DNA of 64,000 bases, taken from the NCBI RefSeq assembly GCF_007197645.1, contig NZ_VKGK01000014.1:62001-126000 (forward strand). Reading direction: 5' to 3'. Shown in pieces: positions 47,414-55,316 of the stretch. The notes beneath the pieces were generated by a model. It was given only the letters and a program-made list of their open reading frames with translations. It did no database searches and was not told the origin of the DNA. Both the position numbers and the translations under genes were made by a program. The number at the start of each line of letters is the position of its first letter. The stretch's first letter is position 1. Source of the stretch: Shewanella hanedai (GTDB lineage: Bacteria > Pseudomonadota > Gammaproteobacteria > Enterobacterales > Shewanellaceae).

Positions 47414-47653
47414 CTAATTAGCAGAAAATACAGCTCTTACTCTCCCTACAACGTCGGCAACAGTTTCAGCCCCCGCCAAAAACAACCTTCGCTGATCGAT
47501 CTTTAATTCGTTTCTAATCCCGGCTTCCAGTTCAACAACCTCCGTAGAATCCATGTCAAAGTCATAGGTCAGATGTTGATTCATATGAACCTCCTCTTCC
47601 AAACACAATACTTTTTGAATTGTTTTCTTTACGGTTATCTCCACAATATCCAT
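47414..47653 (-). CDS. Acyl carrier protein
   Basis: A 79-residue ACP. The helix II start DFDMDSTEVVEL holds Ser36 for the 4'-phosphopantetheine arm; the usual DSL is DST here. The acidic residues around it (LTYDFDMD) suit ACP function. The ATG at 47653 is chosen since AAGGA lies 7 bp upstream; a GTG 15 bp earlier would place the site inside the gene. It lies between KS-beta and the cupredoxin gene, so it should be the carrier for the polyketide synthase. No phosphopantetheinyl transferase is in the window. Confidence 0.88.
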   Translation of the reverse strand: MDIVEITVKKTIQKVLCLEEEVHMNQHLTYDFDMDSTEVVELEAGIRNELKIDQRRLFLAGAETVADVVGRVRAVFSAN

Positions 47654-47715
47654 ATTGGTTTCCTTCACTGTTATTCACACCTAATTTATAAATACTCTTT
47701 CAATGACAATACTGG

Positions 47716-48783
47716 TTATTCAAGTAATACCTCTGGATGACTTAACGTAATAGCGCTCACACATTGATGACCAACTGAAATAGCTAACACCCTTGAGTGC
47801 TTCTTACTTTTAATAAACTCAGCGGCGGCAATAACAGCAGCAGCACTATTTACAGCCAAAGCATCACCAAGAATATTTTCTAGATCGATAATATTTAGCA
47901 CTCTTGAATTAATGGTTTGCTGAATAAGCTGAGTCACATCTTTTTTTGTTGAAACATCATCGTTCATACTCAATATAACGAGACTTATATTTTCTTTATC
48001 CTGAGCTGTTAATATGGTCTTTAGCATCTCACCCAGTTCATCTTTACAACAATGACTCGCTAGCAAAGGCCTAGATACTTCGTTACATAGCACTGGCCTA
48101 TTCTCATCTATCGCTGATTGTAGCGATGCCTTTTCAAGTACGAGCATTGCAGCACCCTCACATAAATGGTCACTATTGGAATAAGCCTTACGATAAGCAG
48201 CCTCAACAAAAGGGGTCACTGGCGCTTCCACTGCACCACATAGCACCAATTGGTAGTTAGCTCGCACTCTGTCTAATCCCATACCAATGGCTTGAGCACC
48301 GCCACATCGATCGGTTGTCACCGTTTTAGCCAGACCCGCTACTTTTAAATGAATAGAAACCTGTCCTTGGGGCGCTGCAGGAAACCATGCTGAGGCGAGA
48401 TAAGGGCTGATTTCAAGCAGTCCTTCACTGTGTAATTTACGCAGCTGAGGTTCGGTATATGTCCAGCCTCCCGTCATGTTTCCAAGAAATATCTCACACC
48501 CATAAATCTCCTTTTCAGTGAGTTTTCCATCTTCAAAACAGGACTGAGCAGCTGCAATCGCCAATAATGAGAAACGATCCATCTTCTTCCCATCCCGACG
48601 AGTTAACGCCAGATTTTCAGATATCACCGAGTCAGATACCTGCTTACATTCTGATTGAAAAGCATGTCCCGCTATTAGATACTCAACCAGTTTGTTATTT
48701 TTTTGAACTACACCGAAAAATATACTGGTTGCTCTTACCGTTATCACTTCAGCCAAAATAAAACCTCTCAGTTTATAATTCAT
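47716..48783 (-). CDS. Type II PKS KS-beta / chain-length factor, catalytically empty
   Basis: A 355-residue ketosynthase-fold product. ISPYLASAWFPAAPQGQVSIH closely resembles the chain-length factor segment (AWFxAAxxGQxSI). At the nucleophile position the motif is TTDRCGGAQAIG, so Arg159 stands where KS-alpha has Cys174, and a Cys is shifted by one. The first His region reads SMNDDVSTKKD and the second ILGDALAVNSAAA, with Asp for His. All three catalytic residues are lost, as expected for a KS-beta. It is about 50 residues shorter than usual. AAGG precedes the ATG at 48783; TTG 48756 is an alternative. Confidence 0.85.
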   Translation of the reverse strand: MNYKLRGFILAEVITVRATSIFFGVVQKNNKLVEYLIAGHAFQSECKQVSDSVISENLALTRRDGKKMDRFSLLAIAAAQSCFEDGKLTEKEIYGCEIFLGNMTGGWTYTEPQLRKLHSEGLLEISPYLASAWFPAAPQGQVSIHLKVAGLAKTVTTDRCGGAQAIGMGLDRVRANYQLVLCGAVEAPVTPFVEAAYRKAYSNSDHLCEGAAMLVLEKASLQSAIDENRPVLCNEVSRPLLASHCCKDELGEMLKTILTAQDKENISLVILSMNDDVSTKKDVTQLIQQTINSRVLNIIDLENILGDALAVNSAAAVIAAAEFIKSKKHSRVLAISVGHQCVSAITLSHPEVLLE

Positions 48784-49275
48784 CTAATGCCTTATGAACT
48801 CAATCCCTATAAGTTCACTGTAAACCCAACTAAACTAATTTATTATTTCGTAACATTCATTAACGACAAAACTAAAACGACGACTACATGTTTTCAACAC
48901 ATTTATAATTTATAAGGTTATTTATAACGGTTAACAGTTAACTGCCTTAATGTTGACATCAGTTAACCGTTAATTAAGTTTTTTATTTATACTTAACACC
49001 ATCCTTTTTTATTATAAAATAAATAACAACTGATAAAAAAATTACAGATAGGGCTTACTAACATTGAGGTATAAAAATCATAAATAAAATATGTGAACTG
49101 ACAGAAAGGATACGTACAATGAAAGGGAAACTAATGAAATGAACTCAAGCTACACCAGTAAATATCTTCACAAAGGTGATTAAGGACCTAAGCTTCTTCC
49201 ATAAAATCAAGTTTACCCTTAACTTAATGAACCTAGTGACTAACCGGAAACAACCACTTCAGTAAATTATCTTTA
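48784..49275. other. Upstream region of the polyketide operon
   Basis: About 490 bp, AT-rich, with no convincing gene. It should hold the main promoter of the operon. The only marked structure is the inverted repeat at 48925-48972. Confidence 0.5.
48925..48972. promoter_or_regulatory. Inverted repeat, candidate operator
   Basis: TAACGGTTAAC and GTTAACCGTTA form an 11-bp inverted repeat with 26 bp between arms and a third GTTAAC copy inside. It lies about 140 bp upstream of the KS-beta start and could bind the nearby PapB-like regulator; on the plus strand it is followed by T-rich sequence and might instead be a terminator. Confidence 0.5.
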
Positions 49276-49656
49276 TCAATCTTGATACATACAGGTCTGT
49301 ATATGGAACTTAGCAAGAGATGAAACAATAAAATTAATATCACTAATATCTCGAACCTTACGAGATATTGCACTGGGTTTAACTTGAAACTTTTTCGCGA
49401 CTTCCGATTGCTCTATCCCCTCGACTAGATGTGCAAAAACAGCCGTTTTAACAGGTAAAGAACTGGACTTCGTCAAACTGAAAAGTAATTCCAAGTATCC
49501 TTTTGGTACCTTTCCCGCGATTAGACGTCGCATCTTTTGGTCTACTTTATAATTGTAAGACTCATCATCTATAACTTCAGAGAAATATTCATCCACCACA
49601 CATTCAACAGCTTTCGCTATATCCTTAACAAAACTATCCCTTCTTAATTCACTCAT
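49276..49656 (-). CDS. PapB/FocB-like DNA-binding regulator
   Basis: A 126-residue product. LIAGKVPKGYLELLFSLTKSSSLPVKTAVFAHLVEGIEQSEVAKKF fits the PapB/FocB family pattern (LIxGxVPxxYF...VxALxxxLVxGxxxxEVxxxY) with a helix-turn-helix VAKKFQVKPSAISRKVRDI. PapB proteins bind cooperatively to T-rich repeats and control fimbriae. There are no fimbrial genes here, so the nearest target is the polyketide operon downstream on the same strand. AAGGA stands 7 bp before the ATG. Confidence 0.75.
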   Translation of the reverse strand: MSELRRDSFVKDIAKAVECVVDEYFSEVIDDESYNYKVDQKMRRLIAGKVPKGYLELLFSLTKSSSLPVKTAVFAHLVEGIEQSEVAKKFQVKPSAISRKVRDISDINFIVSSLAKFHIQTCMYQD

Positions 49657-50204
49657 ATAAATATCCTTATTAACTTACATATACTAATTTCAGAACAACA
49701 GCATGTGTGTTAATTTTTTACCACTACAGTCAATCCTGCCTGGAGTAACGAGAAATGCCTTAACTATCACAATCTCGCACTACTTATGAATCTAAACATA
49801 CAAAATACGGTGTAATACAAGATAAAACTTGGACAAGCTCAATTAGCCTTAAATACCTAGCACTTAGGTAGACATACCAAGATAAATTCTGAACATAACC
49901 TATTGAATAATCATTCAGGAATTGCAATATATTTTATATCCATTAAGTCTAACTAAATATAATGGTCTCTCTATCCGTCCAGTTTTGATAAGTAAAAACA
50001 TAATAATAACGAGCATTGCTAATATATTTTAGAATAGGTAACTTTAGGAACTAAACATATTTCGAGCAAAGAGCACTGTCGGTTTGCAGTTTGTCTTTTT
50101 TGAGAGAATATTAAGACAGACTAGCAAATCAATAATTATTAGCCTTTTTCATTGAATAATTAAGATTTCTGACTCATCAACTAAAATATATATCAGAGGT
50201 GAAC
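49657..50204. other. AT-rich gene-free stretch
   Basis: About 550 bp between the PapB-like gene and the phosphatase-like lipoprotein gene. I see no gene in either strand. A short inverted repeat (TACCTA/TAGGTA, 49854-49870) is present. Both flanking genes should have their promoters here. Confidence 0.5.
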
Positions 50205-50708
50205 ATGCACAATCGAACGTTATTACTCATCCATCTCATTATCCTCAATGTGCTGCTAACCGCTTGCTCTACAACAACTCCACCTACTAATCCTACACCC
50301 ACGGAGATTGTTTTTGTCTGCGAGCATGGCAATGTCAAAAGCCTGATGGCAGCGACATATTTCAATGATCTTGCCCAAGCCCGCAACCTATCCTATCGCG
50401 CAATCTCCCGTGGCATAGCGCCAGATTCTGATTCTGTCCCCACACCCATCATTGCCAAATTAAACACTGATGGTTTTGATGTTTCCAGCTACAGTCCGAA
50501 GAAAGTGGCCCTCACAGATTTGAGCTCTGCTGCTCATATCATCCTTATTGGAACAGTATTTCCAACAACCACTTCAGAAACACATACTAAGTCTGAAACA
50601 TGGACAGATGTTCCACCCGCCTCGGTTGACTATTCAGCCGCTCGAGATTCCATAAAAGCTCACATAGAATCATTAATAGATAAACTTGAAGCTGACAAAT
50701 TACACTGA
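50205..50708 (+). CDS. Lipoprotein with LMW phosphatase/arsenate reductase fold
   Basis: The product of 167 residues has a lipoprotein signal with lipobox LTAC and then a low-molecular-weight phosphatase-like fold. The P-loop VFVCEHGNVKS keeps the nucleophile Cys and the final Ser but has Lys where these enzymes have Arg (C-x5-R-S). An LMW-type Asp loop is not obvious in the C-terminal part. It may be an inactive or altered phosphatase; arsenate reductase is less likely. The ATG at 50205 has AGAGG 5 bp upstream. Confidence 0.75.
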   Translation: MHNRTLLLIHLIILNVLLTACSTTTPPTNPTPTEIVFVCEHGNVKSLMAATYFNDLAQARNLSYRAISRGIAPDSDSVPTPIIAKLNTDGFDVSSYSPKKVALTDLSSAAHIILIGTVFPTTTSETHTKSETWTDVPPASVDYSAARDSIKAHIESLIDKLEADKLH

Positions 50709-50894
50709 TGAGTGCTCAATCCTTTTTTAACAAGCTGGAGGTCTTCTCCATGCTCCGAAATTACCTGACTGGCGTACTAATGTCATAGAACTGGCAGAGT
50801 ATTGTCAGGCTCGAGTCCTATGTTTGTCAGAACGAATTTAGGTAATTGTGTTTAAGATGACTTTACTTTTTTAACACCAAAGTAAGGTAAAATA

Positions 50895-51386
50895 ATGAGT
50901 AAATACGTGGATCTAAATAGCAAAAAAATTCAGCAACTAAGAACTCAAAAATGTTGGAGTCAGGATGAACTGGCAGCGGCAACAAATTTAAGCATAAGAA
51001 CAATTCAACGAGTTGAAAAGGCAGGTAATGCATCCCTAGAAACGGTAAAAGCACTTGCCTCTGTTTTCGAAGTTGACCCCGCTTATTTGCAAAGTACCAA
51101 AGATATACAGCATGTTACTTTTAACTTTATATGTAAGTATGCTTGGTTAGTTGCATTTGCAATATCGAGCGTGTTTTTTGGTCTTTGGATCGTGGACATT
51201 CTTATCCCCACCCTCAAAGGGGCTGACTTCAATCAGCAATATGAACTTCATGGTAACTTTCGATATCTTGATTTTGGTGGCATAAGCTTTATTGTTGGTT
51301 TTTTATGTTTGGGTTCAAATATTTTAATTGAATTTTTGAATCGAAAAAAACGTTCACAAAGTCATCCGAACGCGAATCAGCCTTAA
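50895..51386 (+). CDS. XRE-family regulator with membrane helices
   Basis: A 163-residue product. The N-terminal helix-turn-helix (residues 9-65, LRTQKCWSQDELAAATNLSIRTIQRVE) is a typical XRE domain. Two membrane helices follow (about 80-105 and 128-150), so it is an inner-membrane regulator. Membrane-bound XRE proteins of this form are common in Shewanella-like genomes but their signals are not known. AAGGTAAAATA precedes the ATG. It is followed by the small gene and recC on the same strand. Confidence 0.8.
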   Translation: MSKYVDLNSKKIQQLRTQKCWSQDELAAATNLSIRTIQRVEKAGNASLETVKALASVFEVDPAYLQSTKDIQHVTFNFICKYAWLVAFAISSVFFGLWIVDILIPTLKGADFNQQYELHGNFRYLDFGGISFIVGFLCLGSNILIEFLNRKKRSQSHPNANQP

Positions 51387-51422
51387 TCCTCTTTATTAAC
51401 TGATATAACCAGAGAGCGCATA

Positions 51423-51575
51423 TTGAAAACCAAGATCCGAATATCGCTCACTCTGGCTGTTTTTCTATTCAGTTTGCTCACGTCACATCAGTATTACAAC
51501 GAAGATAAATCAGCTCTTCAATTACGCCTCTGTAAAGGGGGGAATCTCAGCTCAAAACAATTCAGCGCCCCTTAA
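51423..51575 (+). CDS. Possible 50-residue small protein upstream of recC
   Basis: A TTG-initiated frame of 50 codons begins with a signal-like or membrane helix (IRISLTLAVFLFSLLTS) and then 30 polar residues. It has a weak ribosome-binding site. It may be a small secreted or membrane protein, or a chance frame; no family was recognised. Confidence 0.35.
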   Translation: MKTKIRISLTLAVFLFSLLTSHQYYNEDKSALQLRLCKGGNLSSKQFSAP

Positions 51576-51684
51576 CACTAAATACTGACGGTTTAGATAG
51601 ACTTACTAAGCTAAACACCTAGAATGGTTGACTTAGGTGAGCCTCTCTCACCGGAATATTAATGCTCTTTTTCTAGGAATATTC

Positions 51685-54600
51685 ATGCTCTATCTTGTTC
51701 AGTCTAATCGAATGGAAGCCCTTTCTGCACAGCTCGCAGAGGAGCTGAAAACACCCATCCCCGGCATGCCACTGCTAATGCCGGAGCAGATATTGGTCCA
51801 AAGTCCAGGCATGTCCACTTGGTTAAGACTTGAGATAGCCAGTAAAAACAAGATTGCCGCAGCATTAGAGTTTCCACTGCCGTCGAGCTTCATTTGGCAA
51901 CTTTGCCACATACTCTTGCCTGATGTGCCTAAAGAGAACGCCTTCACCAAACCGTCAATGACGTGGAAATTGATGGAGTTACTGCCAGAGCTGCTCAATA
52001 TTGATGAGTTTGCTCCATTAAATAACTACCTCCACTCAGGTCACAATGCTGATGAGATAAAAGAAGATCCGTTAAAGCTGTTTCAGCTTTGCGGCCAAAT
52101 TGCGGATATCTTCGATCAATACCTGGTTTATCGCCCCGATTGGATAGCGGCTTGGGAAGCCAACGAACCGACCTTGCCTCCCAAAGGGGATAAACTCGAC
52201 CCTTCACAAACTTGGCAACCTATCTTGTGGCGCGCGCTCATCGAATTTAATAACCTGCGCCTTAACAAGAGCCGTTATCACCGGGCAAACCTGCATCAAT
52301 CCCTGTTTGATGCACTTGATGATCCCAATACCAATCTCGATGGCCTACCGAGGCGTTTATTCGTATTTGGTATCTCATCCATGGCACCACAAACCTTAGA
52401 TGTGCTTTATCATCTGGCCAAGCGCATAGATGTGATCATGTTGAATTTAAGTCCCTGCCAGCACTATTGGGGGGATATTGTCGATCCTCGTCTGCGAGCA
52501 CGTATGGCACTTGAATACGCCAACAAACACAAGCTAGAAACCCTATGGGAAGATAAACTTGAAGTGGGAAATCCCCTGCTAGCCAATAATGGCAAAATGG
52601 GACGTGAACTACTGGATCTTATTTTGGAGCTTCCAGAAGAGCATACCAACTTTAACTTCGAGTGTTACCAAGACCCAGGCGTCGATAGCCTACTGCAAGG
52701 GGTACAGCATGATATTCTCGAACTCGAAACCCGCAATAGAAGCTTAGGGCCTGATGCCTCGCTCTATCTGACACTCGATGATCGCCGCACGCTAGCAAGC
52801 GATGATGACTCATTAACTTTAAGAAGTTGTCACAGCCCACTGCGTGAGATTGAAACCCTGCACGATCACCTGCTGGAAATGCTCTCCGGCGAGCCTGAAA
52901 ACCCTAATGACCCATTGCTGGCCAAAGACATCGTTATTATGCTCCCCGATGTGGCCGCATACGCGCCCTATATCGACGCCGTCTTTTCAGCAAAACAGGG
53001 CGCTCACTATATTCCCTACGCCATTGCCGACAGAGGCGCGGCGCAAGAGTCACCGCTGATCAACAGCTTTTTGCACATTCTGTCTATCAACCAGAGTCGT
53101 TTTGGATTAACGGATATTTTAGGCATTTTAGAAGTGCCTGCAGTATTGAGACGCTTTGAGCTCGATGATGAAGCCTTAATGATGATCCGTCACTGGCTCG
53201 AACAAGCTGGCGTACGTTGGGGCCGGGATGAAAGCAGCCGCACGGCGCAGTCATTGCCCGCATTCGATAAAAACTCTTGGGCCTTTGGCATTAAACGCCT
53301 TATCTTAGGCTACGCATTTAGCGATGGCGCCGCCCTGTACCAAGACACGCTGACCGTGGCTGGCATCGAAGGTCAATCAGCGCAAGCCTTAGGAAAACTG
53401 CTCAACTTTATCGAAGCCTTGGATGAATATCGCCTGCAACTTGCACAGAGCTGTGACATTGAAGTACGTATGGCGCAACTTGCTCAATTACTAGAAGATT
53501 TCTATGAGGTTGATGACGAAGAGCGGATGCAACTGCAAGCCATACGTGAAGCGATAAGCAAACTCAAAACAGAACTCAATGAGGCCGGACAAGTCACTCC
53601 GCTTAACATCCAAGTGCTGCAAAACTGGTTTAACAGTACATTAAGCGAATCTCGCGTCGGTCAAAGATACTTAGCCGGTAGCGTTAACTTTTGTACCTTG
53701 ATGCCGATGCGTTCTATCCCCTTTAAGGTAGTCTGCCTAGTTGGCATGAACGACGGTATTTACCCTAGAGTACAGCATCCCGTCGGATTTGATTTAGTGG
53801 CACAATTTGGGCCACGCAAAGGCGACCGTTCACGCCGTTTAGATGACCGTTATCTGTTTCTTGAAGCGATACTGTCTGCCCGTGAGCAGCTTTACATTAG
53901 TTATATCGGTCACAGTGAGCGCGACAATTCAGAGCGTATCCCTTCAATGTTGGTTTCTGAATTGGTTGAATATTGCCAACTCTGTTATCTGCCTGAAGCA
54001 TTCAGCAACTTAGACCGAAGTGACGCTGAGACTATCGTCAAGGTGATCCCTGCGATTGAAAAAGCAGTCCATCAGCAATTATTGATTGAGCAGCCTCTGC
54101 AACCTTTCGATGAGCGCCTTTATCTAAGTCAAGACGCTGAATCTACAGAGCAAGAGTCGCCCACACACACCTCATTGAAACAAAAAGCCTTTAAACAAAG
54201 CTATTCGGCTCAATGGTGTCCGGCAACCTCTGCTGCAGATGTAAAAGAATCGGATCGAATAAGTGACACGCCACGCTTTATTGAAAATGGCGTGAATATC
54301 ACTCAAGTCAATGAACAACTGGATAGTATTGAGACAGAGGAGCTGGAGGTTTCCGCGCTCATTCGCTTCTTCAGAAATCCAGCTCAGTACTTTTTCAATC
54401 GAAGTCTGAAGGTGGATCTGGGACTCAATATCCAAGCGGATGATAACGATGAGCCCTTTAGCCTCAATGCGCTAGAGCGTTATAAGCTGCAAGCCAATCT
54501 GCTTGATAACGCCATTTCACAAAACCTCGAAGCGCCTGATGAGGTATTACTGCAACGACTCAAAGCCAGCGGCGAGCTACCATTGCAACCCTTTGATAAT

Positions 54601-55314
54601 CTGTTACTTGGCCAATATCTCAATGACATTAAATCCATCATTGGCCGCACACTTTATCTGCGGGGTGAAAATCAACGCTCCCAAGATATCGAGCTTGTAT
54701 TTACTCCAGCAGATGGCCTCAATGAAGCCATCACCTTGGTGGGACGCATAGACGATCTCTGCGCTAAAGGCCTAGTCAATTACCGCCCCGGCACCGCCAA
54801 TGGCCGTGACTTAATTCGCGTTTACTTAAGACATTTGTGTATTTGCGCCATGAAAGGCAGTGATCTAACGCTTATTGATAATGTTGCCAATAGTGATACT
54901 CCTCAAGCAAGCGGCAAACAGCATACGAGCTATCTACTAGATATCGGTCATTTCCACGCATTTCATGGAGTGACGCCAGAACAAGCCAAGGCACAATTGA
55001 GTATTTGGTTAAGTCACTTCCAATCAGGACAGCTGCACCCCTTGATGTTTATACCCAGAACCGCCCTAGCCTATGTCGAAGCTGAAGGTGAGCACGGTGA
55101 GAAACTTATCGAAGCACAAAGTCAGTGGAAAGATGAGCAGAGCCAGTTAGGCGAAGGCTTCGAGCCTCATTATCAACGCCTCTTTCGTTTCCCTGATGAT
55201 TTCACAGAAGACACATTCGGACAGATAGCCATGACACTGCTCAGCCCTATGCTCAGCCTTTATCACAAAGACAAACTCAGTGAGTTGTCTGCATTTGTTG
55301 AAGGGGGCGCTTAA
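51685..55314 (+). CDS. recC: Exodeoxyribonuclease V gamma subunit RecC
   Basis: RecC holds RecB and RecD together and reads the Chi site in the RecBCD helicase-nuclease. The product of about 1,209 residues has the expected length. The start MLYLVQSNRMEAL at 51685 matches the E. coli N-terminus and has AGGA upstream; a longer frame from 51637 is less likely. Other matches are ILVQSPGMSTWL, FPLPSSFIWQL, LFVFGISSMAP and DDRYLFLEAILSAREQLYISYIG. It is followed by recB after 2 bp, giving the order recC-recB-recD rather than the E. coli recC-ptrA-recB-recD. Confidence 0.96.
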   Translation: MLYLVQSNRMEALSAQLAEELKTPIPGMPLLMPEQILVQSPGMSTWLRLEIASKNKIAAALEFPLPSSFIWQLCHILLPDVPKENAFTKPSMTWKLMELLPELLNIDEFAPLNNYLHSGHNADEIKEDPLKLFQLCGQIADIFDQYLVYRPDWIAAWEANEPTLPPKGDKLDPSQTWQPILWRALIEFNNLRLNKSRYHRANLHQSLFDALDDPNTNLDGLPRRLFVFGISSMAPQTLDVLYHLAKRIDVIMLNLSPCQHYWGDIVDPRLRARMALEYANKHKLETLWEDKLEVGNPLLANNGKMGRELLDLILELPEEHTNFNFECYQDPGVDSLLQGVQHDILELETRNRSLGPDASLYLTLDDRRTLASDDDSLTLRSCHSPLREIETLHDHLLEMLSGEPENPNDPLLAKDIVIMLPDVAAYAPYIDAVFSAKQGAHYIPYAIADRGAAQESPLINSFLHILSINQSRFGLTDILGILEVPAVLRRFELDDEALMMIRHWLEQAGVRWGRDESSRTAQSLPAFDKNSWAFGIKRLILGYAFSDGAALYQDTLTVAGIEGQSAQALGKLLNFIEALDEYRLQLAQSCDIEVRMAQLAQLLEDFYEVDDEERMQLQAIREAISKLKTELNEAGQVTPLNIQVLQNWFNSTLSESRVGQRYLAGSVNFCTLMPMRSIPFKVVCLVGMNDGIYPRVQHPVGFDLVAQFGPRKGDRSRRLDDRYLFLEAILSAREQLYISYIGHSERDNSERIPSMLVSELVEYCQLCYLPEAFSNLDRSDAETIVKVIPAIEKAVHQQLLIEQPLQPFDERLYLSQDAESTEQESPTHTSLKQKAFKQSYSAQWCPATSAADVKESDRISDTPRFIENGVNITQVNEQLDSIETEELEVSALIRFFRNPAQYFFNRSLKVDLGLNIQADDNDEPFSLNALERYKLQANLLDNAISQNLEAPDEVLLQRLKASGELPLQPFDNLLLGQYLNDIKSIIGRTLYLRGENQRSQDIELVFTPADGLNEAITLVGRIDDLCAKGLVNYRPGTANGRDLIRVYLRHLCICAMKGSDLTLIDNVANSDTPQASGKQHTSYLLDIGHFHAFHGVTPEQAKAQLSIWLSHFQSGQLHPLMFIPRTALAYVEAEGEHGEKLIEAQSQWKDEQSQLGEGFEPHYQRLFRFPDDFTEDTFGQIAMTLLSPMLSLYHKDKLSELSAFVEGGA

Positions 55315-55316
55315 TC

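Noticed and set aside
49854..49870. TACCTA/TAGGTA inverted repeat as an operator or terminator
   Set aside because: Short, no T run, and not near a gene start; kept only as a note.
50734..50829. Open stretch of about 32 codons resembling a gene remnant after the phosphatase-like gene
   Set aside because: No start with a ribosome-binding site, no recognised family; too short to support as a gene or pseudogene.
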